A stretch of DNA of 64,000 nt from Neoceratodus forsteri (lineage: Eukaryota; Chordata; Ceratodontiformes; Ceratodontidae). The notes under the pieces were generated by a model. The model was not told the DNA's origin. It was given only the letters and a program-made list of their open reading frames with translations, and searched no databases. The stretch is from NCBI GenBank assembly GCA_016271365.2, contig CM057456.1, positions 167,107,501-167,171,500 on the forward strand, read 5' to 3'. The translations under genes and the position numbers were made by a program. This document shows, one piece after another, positions 52,813 to 63,934 of this stretch (within the stretch, counting starts at the first letter, position 1; each line of letters opens with the position of its first letter).

Positions 52813-53660
52813 AACCCCCCTGTGCCTGTTACATGAATTCCCCCTTCAGAAACCCCTACCCCCCCGCCACCTTCCACTTTCCCTGCTCCTTCCCTTTCCT
52901 GACCTTCCCATGATTTTAACCTTGGGGGACTTGGCTACCCCCTCCTCCCAGAGACCATAGGTGCTGTGACCCATTCCATCCCCATTTCAGTTTAAATTTA
53001 TATTCCTACTGAAATATACCCCAGTTTGTTCCCTGAGTATCCTGGATCCCCCTTGACATAGATGAAGCCTCTCTGGTATGTAGAGGTTTTTATCTTCCTA
53101 GGTTTCTTACCAGTTCCTAATGTACCCAAATCTTTCTTCCCTGCACCATTCCCTCAGCTAGCTGTTAAATTACTCCATCCTATGCTTCCTCGCTCTGCCG
53201 ACCCTTGGCACTGGAAGCACCTCTCAGAAGGCTACCAACCTAGCCACCCCTTTACAAACCTGCCCCATTGCCATGGACATCTTCTGAACTGTTACTACCT
53301 CACATCTTGCTGGGTCATTTGTATTGGGGTGTATTATATCACGTGAGATTTCCCCCTGAACCTGTGTGTGAATGGGCTTACCATTGGGCATATGCATTCT
53401 ACTGACATACCTGGGAGGCACACAACACTCCTGCCATCCTGTACTCCCCCCTTTATTCAATCTCAGCCCCTTCACTATTCAGTCTCCTAGTACTGTGACC
53501 CTACTGCCACCCTTCCCTCTCCTAACCCCCTTCTTGATGTTTCATGTTTTGCCCACCTTACTGCCCCTCATTCACACTCCCTACTCTCTCCTTTTGCACT
53601 CCTATTTCTGTCCGCTTATATTCTCCACCCTCTTCTCAGTTGCTTATATAGCAGTGAAGT
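52813..53660 (-). pseudogene. CR1 ORF1 remnant with esterase-like domain
   Basis: Minus-strand reading from 53475 gives GWQECCVPPRYVSRMHMPNG, then IIHPNTNDPARCEVVTVQKM (the G-T-N-D motif of SGNH esterases written N-T-N-D). After a stop come LREWCREERFGYIRNW and ERLHLCQGGSRILREQ, the closing block (D-G-L-H-L-x-x-x-G), with D-G lost. Order and spacing match the 25.4-25.6 kb ORF1. The 5' limit is not clear. This is the 5' part of the CR1 split by the hAT element. Confidence 0.65.
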
Positions 53661-55097
53661 GACAGTGCATTTTGCATTTGAAGAGACTGTGGTACAATAT
53701 AATAAATAATAATAATATGCTAACATATAAAAGCTTATTTACATACAATTACTTCCAATAATTGAATTTCAAATACCACAGTTTATAAATACTATTTACC
53801 AGGTCATGTTAGACTGCCATTTAAATTGGCAAGGCAAACATGATTAAACGCCCACAAGGTGTGGGAGACATAACTAATGGGCCACAGCCTTCTTGTGTCT
53901 TAAACTTCCTAGTAATCCTAGTAATGTATATGACATAATCATGTCACAGTTAATAAAGCTAAAACTCTGCATTTTGTCCACTGAATGTAGGTTCTAAAGT
54001 GGAAGCACTCTTTAGTACCTGGGCAGTACTTGCAACACCCACAAGGCCTGCATCCCTTACTAAGGGGTGACAACCAATTTCTTGGCCTTTCAGTTGGTTG
54101 GACTGAATGCAATAGTCATTCAAGTTCTTTGCTCTTCTGCATACCACCCCTGATGGTGTCCCTGGAACCTACTTAAGGTGGCTGTCTGCACCCAACACAT
54201 GCCATTTTTTCTTGAGTATTTTCCCATGAAACAGAGAATGAAAAGGAGAGACAAATACAGGTGTCACAGATCCAGAAATGTTCTTTAGTATTGTAACTCC
54301 AAGGGGGACAACCCTCAACTAGGATTACACATACAACATAATGTAAAGCCCCTTAGTCAGTACATGCAGTGCTTGACAATCTCTGTAATGTATTTGTTTA
54401 CTCTTTTTAAAAACAATTACAATTTTGATTTTAAAAAACAAATTAAAAAGGAGAGACAAGTACAGATTGTAACAATAGACAGTACCAGAGCATGGAAAGT
54501 TAGGTAAACTCTCAAGAAAAATGGGTATATTTTGGGTTCAGGTGTGGTATACAGAACAGCAAAGAAACTGCAGATTTTTCTCTTACAGTGTTTACACAAC
54601 CAGACTTACAATTACAATAATGCCCTCACAACTGGGCATTTCCATGGGGTTAATGCTCTTGCTAGGGCTAATGTCTGTCAATTGCACGTCACACCATCAA
54701 CACATCCCAGCCAGGTGTTAATCCCAAGGAAATTCCTAGTTATGACAGCATCACTGATAATATGTAAACCTATGCATTACCCAGGGTTCTCCGAGTCTAT
54801 AGTCTTCATTGTAAAATTAAAGGGTCCTCTTTGTTTACCCAAACACCTTGGCCCCAGAGTACCCTTGCATAAGCAACAGGGGTCCAGGATTACAAATAAA
54901 ACAGCCCAGGGTAATGTAAGCTCCATGTTTGGTACTGTTGTATAATCTACAGATTTTGGCATGGCAAATGTTAGTGCAGGAGATTAGGCAAATACCATCC
55001 ACTGAGCAGGAAAACATAATGGTCTCAGTATTTCTGATCTTTGGAGCAGACAATTCTATAGTTAGAGTGACTGAATAGAAAATTAAATACATATCTT
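53661..55097. other. No recognised gene
   Basis: About 1.4 kb, AT-rich, with short open frames on both strands. No domain or repeat is recognised. Confidence 0.4.
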
Positions 55098-55100
55098 ATT

Positions 55101-55459
55101 GGTGCTGATTCTCAATGGGCCGAGAATGCCACAAGCACCGGTGCACTGAGCATATGGCAAAAGGGGCTTGCGGCATTCTCCTTGCGGGCAAGCAGAATTT
55201 ACTATCCCATGCTCCAATTGCCATGAATTATACCTACTTTTTCTGGTTTAACTTGCGGCAAGCCTGGGTACCTGTTATATGGTGCTTGCACCAAATATTT
55301 GGTGCAAGCTGCCATAAATTGGGTAAAGTGTCACAAATGTGCCCAATGTACCAGAACTGGGTGCAGCTGAAGCAAAGGTGTTTGGTGCAGCTGTGCTAAA
55401 AAAGGGGTAGATGCAAGGGCTTGTCACATGCCCTGCATCACCCTTTGAAAACTGGGCTC
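55101..55459. mobile_element. Harbinger-class MITE, 359 bp
   Basis: The left end, GGTGCTGATTCTCAATGGGC, and the right end, as complement GAGCCCAGTTTTCAAAGGGT, are imperfect inverted repeats. They are flanked by ATT on both sides (55098-55100 and 55460-55462), matching the 3-bp duplications of PIF/Harbinger. The interior contains a perfect 26-bp palindrome at 55284-55309 (half-site GCTTGCACCAAAT). It has no coding capacity. Confidence 0.65.
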
Positions 55460-55462
55460 ATT

Positions 55463-57469
55463 GTATGCAGTGAAAAAGGTTATGTTATTCAAAAGAGTTA
55501 AAGAAGGTTAACTGTCCAGTAATGGAAAGGTGGAATATTACATGAAATAGTAATATTGGAAAACATGGGACCAATTATAAATGTAAAAAACAAATTATAA
55601 AGATTGAGATCCCCATCTGATTTGTCTTTCAGAATCAACAGGATCATATTTTAATTAGGGCACTGTGTGGGGTAGGCTTTTTCTCTTTTAAAGGTGACTA
55701 CATAATCCCTTATTATCCTACAAAATTATGATTTAGCTGGGGTGTGCTGTGCAGATGAAAGAAAATGCAACTGCGACTGGTTGAATCACAGGTGGGTCTG
55801 CCATTCATTTTTTTTTCTTTTGAGGACATATAAATTTGTACAGCAAGCAGACTTTCTTCATTGGGAAGGACTTCTGATGAATTTAAAAAAAGCCAGAGTG
55901 GCTTGATTTATAAATGCTGTCTACACGGAATGTATAGTATAGACATTTTTGTATTAGAAATGTGTTTACAACCATAATGTCTTTTTACATAGGAGAGATA
56001 GCCACAATGCAATGCAGTACCTTGTAAATATGTCATAAACTACTGCAAGACAAAAGGGCTAAATGCGATCAAATTACTCAGTACCCTGCAGCATACAGCA
56101 CACTGCAGCAATTTGCAGTAATACTGCAAGTTACTGCAGTTCATCCTGGCTGGCACCACTGTATGCATTTGTTACTGTTACTTCTGTTCTTGACTTTATA
56201 TTTTGTTACCTGCATTTCAGTGTGACATTAAATGAAATTTATTGTAAAATTAATACAATATGTTATAAAAAATGATCTAATTTGGGAGCTTACCTTTGTA
56301 AAACATGGGCAGAAGTCTGCTAATCTTCAGAGTCATTCTAAGCAGACAGAAATATGTTTGATCAGTGGTGCCAATCAGAACAAGTAACCATTTTTGGCAA
56401 TGTAATTTTTTTTAAAGGCATTTATTACACTCACAAGTCTTGTTCAAACAGCGCATGAGACATCACTGGGGGTAAACAAAATTGTCTGAAGCACCATCAT
56501 GATAGTATAAAATTACTCACCAGCGTACATCCCAAACAATTTAATGCAGAGTAGGTAGAATGGCCCCATAAACACAAAGTTGACATGGTCTCATGTTTCT
56601 TAATGGCTGGTACTAGGGGGACATAACATCATTTTTCCTTCCACTGCCAACTGGATTGGCAGTTAAACAAGATTAGTAATCCAATGTGAATCTGGGAAGT
56701 CTAGTGGATTACAAACATCCAAAATGCACAGTAACCTGCCAGAGCTTCTAGCAGTATAACAGAGCCTATTACAGCATGTGTCAACAGCTACAGACAGCTC
56801 AAGAAAAACTACAAAAAATTATAATGTTTTGAGACAACTCACTCTGTATTCCTTTTATTTTCGTATTCTTTCCCATTCTTTATTCATTCTCTTCTTTATT
56901 ACTAATGGCATTTGCATGAAAACAAGGTATTTGCCTCTTAGCCAACTTCTGTTCCTGCTGCTGGTCCACACCAGAGGTGCTACTCCCTGGCATGTGGCAT
57001 CGTACTCCTTTTCACAGTAACAGATTGTGGTGCCACAAGCTGAAGATTACATAGGTCTTCTGGTGACAGCATACCATAGGAGTAAATGGCTTTTAAAGGA
57101 CATCAATACTGTTTTTTAATACCTATGTTCCTAAGTAATGAAGAAATAAAGACATTCAGAATGTGAATGAAAGCATAAATCAGAAGTGCATGTTATGGTG
57201 AAAACACTGACCTATAATTTTATTCCATTTCAGATTGCCCATTATCTCTTTTCTTATATGAGATCCCTTTTTTTCCCCATTTTGAGTTTGCTTTGGCACA
57301 TTTGTGCACTTGAAGTAATAAAAGTAGCTCTCCTTTTAATACGGCTATACCCAGGTTTTCATCATTACTCCCAGCTATTTTTAAACACTTATTGTTCCAT
57401 AAAGTCAAGGAGCAGCGTTGAATGTCTTCTCGTTCATTTTAGTCACAAGAAAAGTGTTGTTGAACAGCT
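55463..57469. other. No recognised gene
   Basis: About 2 kb, AT-rich. A CTGCAG/CTGCAA-rich stretch lies at 56080-56150. Nothing else is recognisable. Confidence 0.4.
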
Positions 57470-58814
57470 TGGACCTGATATTCAGAAAAGTGCACTAGTG
57501 CTGTGATTGCACTGCACCTGTTTTAGCACTTGGACTGGCCCCATACCATGATATATTCAAAGGCATTGCACTGGGTCTATATCATATGAATACAGGGTAG
57601 ATTTCATGCCACACAAATGACATACACTGATGCAACAAAATATAGTTGGGCAGCTCTGAATATAGCACTGAGTATAGTGCACAACCCTGTGTGTGACTGT
57701 GGGTGTGAGCAGGACACCAATAAAAGACAAACGACACCGCAGCACAGATATCAAAAATAAACTTTACTATGCCAGTATGGCAACAGGCTGTGCTAAAAAA
57801 CAGAAACAACAACAGCAGAAAGGTCAACAAGAACACCAGAAAAGGGAGGGGGTGAAAAAACAAAGGAAAAAGGGCAACTGCCTACAAAAATGGGGGGGGG
57901 GGCAACAAAAACAAAAAGGGCAACTGCATGTAACAATGGGGGAGATGAAAACAAAAAGGGCAACCATCTGTGAAAATGTGAGGACAACAAAAACAAAGGG
58001 CAACTGCCCAGAGAAAGGGGGTCAACAAATACAAAAATGGCACCAGCCCATTAAACAAAACTGACAGAAAAGGGCACCTGCAACATTAACACCCATAATT
58101 ATGGGCTCAGAGGTGACAGTTGTTGCCACTGTTGGTGCTGTAGTGCAGCCAGGAGGTCCCTGATTGGTGCTATATTGTCCTGCACCCTCCTGTCTAGCAG
58201 TCGAAGGAGACAAATCTAGCATAGAAGCAGCTCATCCCTTCCTCACAGTTGACAGTGCCTGGCCAGTGACCTGCAGCTCTCTGGACACCTACACAAAGAA
58301 ATACACTGAGCTCGGCCAGCTGGACACAGAGAATGAGGGACACAGGAGTAGCATGACATGCAAAATAGAAGTACAACTGGCTGCCATGTGGGCCTCCAAA
58401 TCACATATAGGTGGAGAGAGGCAATCAGCTGCAATGGAACGTGTGCGGCATACCACTGGCAGCAGTGTGGACACCAACAGTACAGGACTGCACATATAAG
58501 GAACGTGTCATGCCACAGCACAGCAGGACAAAGCTGTGCAAGGGACAAACAACACAGGAAGGCATGCCAGATGTAACACTGTAACACAAGCAGCAGCACC
58601 AAGCAAGGGTACCATAATCTGTGGAATGGCCTGAGGTGCTTGGAGCACACTCTGCACCCTGCACACCAGCGATGCAGCACACAGGCCAACATGGGTGTTC
58701 AGGACAACAGACAGCTATCAGCCACACCTCTCAGCAGCAGGATCATGGCCAGGCATACACGTGTTACACTCAGCACAGCTGTATATGGATGGCACCATTA
58801 TGCAGCACTGTGAG
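57470..58814. mobile_element. Possible Harbinger-derived remnant
   Basis: GGACCTGATATTCAGAAAAG at 57473 resembles the Harbinger terminus at 20.68 kb (GGGGGCCTATTTCAGAACGA). AATAAACTTTACTATG near 57756 looks like a transcript 3' end. A minus-strand frame at 58222-58022 (LSPSTARQEGAGQY and so on) is without known domains. The right end is lost where a LINE begins at 58815. Weak evidence. Confidence 0.3.
57868..58060 (+). repeat. ~40-bp degenerate tandem repeat
   Basis: GGGCAACTGC or variants followed by A-rich sequence occurs at 57870, 57918, 57958 and 57997, with a weak fifth unit (TGGCACCAGC) at 58038. Spacing is 39-48 bp, and a G-run is expanded in the first unit. Confidence 0.75.
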
Positions 58815-59580
58815 CAGCAGTCAGGTTTATTTTATTTATTTTATTTTCTTGTGATCTAGGATTAATAACTTTGAGAACAAGCTCATTACATAGGTTTCAT
58901 GTCAGGTAAAATAGTAAAATTAACAACAGTTGGTTTTCCAGGTAACAGGTCATTACAAGGACTATACATACAGTGCTATACATTTTAGGACTTCAATACA
59001 AAGAAAGAAAACAACAGTACAGCCAATGTACAAAATATATCCAACAAATAGCCAGCTTCCTGAAATTTTGCTTGCATTGAAAAAACAAAACTCCGTGTTA
59101 AGTTCTGTTACAAAATGTGTATTTAAATACATTTAAAATAAGCAGCAATTCTACTTCCCCACCACCTTGTAGCCACCTTGAGAGTGTGGATATGTACAAA
59201 ACATGCCAGTAATTCAAGGGATGAACAGGGAGAAGTAAAAGGTATGAGTGCAGAATTAGAGATTCAGTCAGGGCAGGGCTCAGACAAAAAAGGTATAGGA
59301 GGGAGAACTGGTAACTGGCAGGTTTAACAAGAGCTTTTTGGTCCAAGGGACCATGTCAAGAGATGGACAGGGGAGTAAGACTATCCAAGCAATTGTCATA
59401 ATGACTGTCAAGTAGGGAGGCAAAATTAGGAAGGTGTGGAAAGAGGTGGAATAGGGACGATAAGAAGGGTGAGGGGGAGAATAGCATGAGTGGAGAAACA
59501 GGTGTGGGGGGTGGGGAAAGTCAGAAGTTTGAAGAAATCCAAGGCCATTACAGGGAAGTGCCAATTGTTTACAGGGAAAC
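58815..59580 (-). mobile_element. L2/Kiri-like LINE 3'-UTR fragment
   Basis: The 3' end at 58815 has a TTTA-type tail (plus: TTTATTTTATTTATTTTATT). The following CTTTGAGAACAAGCTCATTA, then CATAGGTTTCATGTCA, matches the 3' ends at 43.07 and 59.63 kb. It extends 5' only to about 59580, within the 3' UTR, so no coding region remains. Confidence 0.7.
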
Positions 59581-60199
59581 AGAGAGAATTTTTATTTATT
59601 TATTTTATTTATTTATTTAGTCAATCATAGGAATTACAACCCTTTGAGTCATAGACTCATTTACAAAGGCTCCGCATCAGCATAGTCATACATTCAGAGA
59701 TAGTATATTAGTGGGACATCACATTTCAAGTAATTACATATAATAGCCAAGGTGGCTGAAAGTCTATACATGTAGTAGCTAGGGTATTGATATTATTATG
59801 GTGGAACAATTATAATACAAGTGCAGCCTCTGGGGCATTGTCGTATAGTAGTAATAGTGATCTATTCAATAGTGAGACAACACAGTTTTAAGGAAGTATT
59901 TACATATAGTAGCCTGGGTGACTGTTGACCTATACATTTAGTAGCTAGGGTATTGGTATTAGTACAGGAGGTATAGTTACAGTGTAGGTGCAGCCTCTAG
60001 GGCATTGTCATATAGCAGAGACAGAGATCTGCAGCAGAGATGTCCTATACAGTTAGTCCTCTACAATTGGTGGCAATGTCAATGGGGAGCGGACATAGTG
60101 CAGCTCTCTGCAGGTCAGTTAGGAGGATTAGCAGCTGCACTGGCATTGGAACAAGGAGAGAATGTGTTTTTTTAGGATGGTCTTGAAGTGTCCTAGATT

Positions 60200-63088
60200 G
60201 GGAATGGAGGTTATGGCTTGGGGGAGCTCATTGTACCAGGTGGGAGCTCAATAGGGGAATGATCTCTGAGCAAGGGAGGTTCTGACCCTGGGAATGGTCC
60301 ACAGATGCTTGTTGGCAGAACAAGTGGTCGTAATCTGGGAACATGAGAATAGTGAGGCTGAGACCCCCAATGGAGTTAACCCTAGGTGGATTTTTTATGT
60401 GAGGAGACATGACTGACATTGTAGTCTTTCCTCAAGGATGAAGATGTTTGTAAGAACATAGAGGATGCAAGTATGGGAGTGTTTGTCTGCGTCTAGGAGG
60501 AGTCAGCACACTTTATTAATGGCTATGTGAATTTTGTTTAGGGTGGTGTTGTCCGCAGCAGAGTAGATAGGGAGCCCATAGTCAATGAGAGAGAGGACAG
60601 AAGAGGTGACAGCCAGGTTGAGAGCCTCTGGTGTCAGGAAGTCTTTGTGTCAGTATAGGAGGCCGATGTGGGTATTAATGGCTGAGGTCAGGATGTTAAT
60701 GTGGGCATGGAAGGATGGGGAGGTGTCAAAAGTAAGGCCGAGGTATTTATAAGTAAGTACTTGTTCCAGAGGGAGGTGAGCGTGGGAGAGGATTTTTAGT
60801 TCAGTGTCCTTGGCCTTGCTCTGCCGGTGGGCAAATAACATAGCTTTTGTTTTTTTGATGTTGACCACAAGTCTGTGACTGGTGAATCATCTTTGGATCT
60901 AGTTGAACGAGTGTTGGAGGGAGGACTGTAGGTTGTCAGGGCAGGGGTGTGCGGCGGAGAGAACCACATCATCAGCATATAGCAGTAGGTTACTGGAGCA
61001 GGATTTGGGTAGTGCATTTAAGTAGATATTGAAGAGTAGGGGACCCAATATGGATCCCTGGGGAACCCCGAGCAGACATGCAGGGTGGAAGATAGGGTGT
61101 CATGTATCTTAACACATTGGGATCTGGAGGTAAGGTAGCTATTAAACCAAGAGAGTGGTCCACGTTGATAGACCAGTGTGGTGGAGTGTGTCCAGGAGGA
61201 GGGGATGAGAGACCATATCAAAGGCCTTAGAAAGGTCCACGAAGATGGATCCAGCCAGATGTTTACGGTCAAGGGCAGAGTGAATGAAATCGGAGAATTC
61301 GATGAGGGCGGTGGTTGTGCTATGGCCTGCTATGGCCTGATCTAAAGCAATGCTGTTCACTGCATAACAAATTGTGGGCTCACATATACTCGGTGAGTTG
61401 GTCGGAAATGATGTTTTCAAGGGCTTTTGAGAGAGGAGGAAGGATGGATATGAGCCAATAGTTGTTGGGGTTGTACCGTCTCCACTTTTTAGTATTGGGG
61501 TAATTGTTGTGGTTTTCCAGGCTGTAGGAAACTGTCCCAAGCATAGGGAACAGTTAAGGAGGTCGGTCAGGCATAAAGAAAAGTGTCAAGAACCTGGTAG
61601 AGTATTTTCATGTCAAAGGACTCTTTGCAATAGTTGGAGCCACTGAGAGCTTTGGAGAGGGTAGGATTTTGCTTCCTGCTTCGTAATGACCCTAAGGTAG
61701 AAAGGGAGGCACTGGAGGTTTGGTTCAGAGGAAGCTGGGACAGGGTCGAAAAAGTCGCTCGGAGAACTGTACTATGATCAGAAAAGGTTGAGTTAAGACA
61801 GTTAGCGGTAGTCTGTGGGATGGTTGAGATGACATTGTTGATGCAGAGCTGGGAGGGTGGGGGGAGGCGGGATTTGCCATTAAGCTCTTTATTGTTGCCC
61901 CAAAACTTTCGTGCACTCCCCCAGGAGGAAACCAGTGTGTCTTTATAGTATTCAGCCTTGGCCTTCCGTATAGCCCAGGTGCACCTATTGCGTGCTGCTC
62001 TATATGCTAGTCTGTCTGCTTGGGAGCCAGATTCAACGGCTCTGTGCCAGAGGTCATCCCTTTGTTTTAGTTTCTGCCATAATGTTGGCGTGATCCAAGG
62101 GACATTGTTTTACAGTTTTCAATTTAGTCAGGGGAGGCAAAAATGCCACATGCTTTGTTGAAAGAGCATGTGAAGAAATCAAGGGTTAGGTCAATGTTAG
62201 GGGCCTGGTTTATAGGGGCCCGGTCCCACTGGGCCAGGTGGTGTTTGATTTTTTGAAGGCCAAGTAGTTGCAAGCATCTGCGGGTGGAGACACTAGGTTG
62301 GGGTTTGGGCAGGTGACATGACCAGGAGCAGAGGATAAGGGAGTGGTCACTCAGAGAGTCTGGGAGGACCAGCAGGTCAGAGATTCTATGTTGTCGGTTA
62401 GTTAGTAGTATGTCCAGAAGGTTCTGGGAGCTGTTTGCTGTGTTTACCCTGGTGGGTTGGCGGACCAGTTGGGTATGATCCAGCACTGCAAAGGCGTCCT
62501 TGATGGCAGCTGATGACTTGACGAGCCAGTTAACATTTAGATCACCGACCAGGATATGCTCCGTTTTTGGGTGGAGGTTGGAAATATAGTTTGTGAGGGA
62601 TTACATGGCCATAACTTGGTTGCGTGGGGGAACATATGCCACTGTGATGGTTAGGGGAGCTCTTGCAGGGTCCAAGGTAAGTTTTATGGATAAGGCTTGG
62701 GCACTGTGGTCTAGTGAGGGGATCGGGAGAGCTTGGTTCAGTACGGAGTCTGGAACATAGAAGGCACATCCACTGCCCCATTTTCCCACTCTATCGGCTC
62801 TGTGTAGAATGAAGCCTGGGAGGCTGATGAATGAATCTTGGTTTTTTTTGAAAGCCATGTTTCAGTGAGTGCAAGGACATCTGGCTGATGTTGCGTTATC
62901 CAACTTTGGAGAGATGTTGTTTTTTTGGGAAGGCTGCAGATATTCATGGCAGCTATGCACAGCCCTTGGTGTAGATTCTGTTGACTGTTAGTGGCGGGGC
63001 CTGGGTTGAGGTGAATATTTCCAGATATGAGAAGTAGTAGGCTGAGGACCCTGAGAAGAGTGAGGACCGCCATTTGGTGGTTGAGCAT
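60200..63088 (-). pseudogene. L2/Kiri-like ORF2: 2A-like leader, endonuclease, reverse transcriptase
   Basis: N-terminus at 63088: hydrophobic LLRVLSLLLLISGNIHLNPG, with the NPGP at residues 28-31. Endonuclease: AAMNICSLPKKT, ALTETWLSKK, a T8 frameshift (62842-62849), GSGCAFYV, LVGDLNVNW and SDHSLILCSW, so every major APE-type motif is present. RT: ALIEFSDFIHSALDRKHLAG, then SIFVDLSKAFDMVSHPLLLD (block A). Block B is frameshifted near 61070 (CSGFPRDPYWV for C-S-G-V-P-Q-G-S). YADD is seen near 60980 in another frame (C-Y-M-L-M-M). VVNIKKTKAMLFAHR and YKYLGLTFDTSPSFHAHINI follow. C-terminus: PTWYNELPQAITSIPN near 60230. At least five frame breaks. Endonuclease and RT identity is firm; the clade (L2, Kiri or a neighbour) is less so. 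Confidence 0.85.
62996..63025 (-). other. 2A-like motif in LINE ORF2 leader
   Basis: Residues 22-31 read SGNIHLNPGP, directly after a run of leucines. Viral-type 2A ribosome-skipping peptides follow D-x-E-x-N-P-G-P. Here N-P-G-P is intact, but the first two conserved positions are N and H. 2A-like leaders are known in several CR1/L2-group LINEs, so the position is as expected. Whether it skips is untested. Confidence 0.6.
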
Positions 63089-63589
63089 AGGTGAGAGACA
63101 TGTTTAGAAATGCTTTGGGGAATGGAGTAAGTTAGGAGGGCAGGAAGGCTAAGGCAGATGAGTTTGTAGGGGTTGGGGTGCATGTGTAGGTGGCAGGTTA
63201 AGCGGAGGTGGATGCTTGTCAGGCATTGACAGGGTGGGTGGACGGTGATAAAAGGTAGGGAAGGTAAGGGGTGAGGTGGGTGTGTGGGTGGGGGGATGGT
63301 TATCTAAGCCGGTAAGGAGTATGATGAGTGTAATAGGTAGAAGATAGGATAGTCTGTTGGGGAATTGGAGGCTGGGCAGTGGGCAGTGGGAGCTGCTATA
63401 CCAGTTCCAGTTCAAGGGGAGCAGACTGACACCCATCATAGTGGTGTGTGCTTTTAAGATGAGACAGGCCAGGGTACAGAAAGGAAAAAAATAAAATAGT
63501 CCATGTTGCTCAGTACGCAGCCGAGGGTAGACGAGGACTTGAGAAATGGGCAGGAAACTATATGTATTTAATAGCGGCTGGGGTTGGTG

Positions 63590-63660
63590 TGGTGGTTTCT
63601 ATGGCTCAGCGGTAGGGTGACGGACTGTGGTTTGTTGTAGTGTAATAATCTGCTTTAGGG
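63590..63660 (+). mobile_element. Possible tRNA-type SINE head (A box only)
   Basis: TATGGCTCAGCGGTAGGGTG at 63600 matches the pol III A box and D-arm of tRNA-derived SINEs. No B box is found within 70 bp, so it is partial or coincidental. Confidence 0.35.
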
Positions 63661-63777
63661 AAGAAGGACCCAGGACAAGAAGTGCTTAAGGGATAGCAGT
63701 GGGAAGAGGAATGCAACTTCCAGAATTGTTGCCCTCTAGTGGCTTTGCAGTATGCTTTGCAAAATGGAAAAGTAGAC

Positions 63778-63798
63778 ACAAAAAAAAAAAAAAAAAAG
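63778..63798. repeat. Poly-A run
   Basis: An uninterrupted run of A ending in AAGATAGG. It could be the A-tail of a retroelement. Confidence 0.8.
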
Positions 63799-63934
63799 AT
63801 AGGTAGAAAAAATAAAAGTTGGTACGGAGAAACTCAGCATTAGCAGTTCTTGTATTAAAAAAGAGGTCCCAGGAATGGTAGAGCCAGGAGCTAATAAGAG
63901 AAGGGGGAATGGCCTTCTGCCTAATCAGAGCTCA

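Larger units (their letters stand above)
40926..53660 (-). mobile_element. CR1-type LINE opened by nested insertions
   Basis: On the minus strand the CR1 parts occur in the right order from high to low coordinates: ORF1 esterase-like region (53475-53000), ORF2 endonuclease start (46868), endonuclease (46640-46130), linker (45770-45440), RT N-terminus (45293-45000), RT middle (43060-42700), YADD region (41840-41650), C-terminus (41360-41120) and 3' end (40926: plus TATATGAACATAGCCAGTAG). Non-CR1 blocks separate them: a hAT element (47028-52804), 45775-46130, a Kiri-like LINE (43063-44998), and a TIR element plus another repeat (41828-42640). That one element was split this way is inferred from collinearity and the matching break points. 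Confidence 0.75.
59588..63480 (-). mobile_element. L2/Kiri-like LINE, nearly full length
   Basis: The 3' tail at 59588 is a TTTA repeat. ORF2 on the minus strand spans 63088 to about 60200, with endonuclease and RT. About 400 bp of purine/pyrimidine-biased 5' sequence (63100-63480) lies upstream and may be 5' UTR. The 3' UTR shares its terminal motif with the two related copies. The exact 5' end is not defined. Confidence 0.8.

Noticed and set aside
58243..58692. 149-codon minus-strand Cys/Leu-rich open frame
   Set aside because: The composition is driven by antisense CAG/GCA-rich sequence, with no domain, and it overlaps other open frames.
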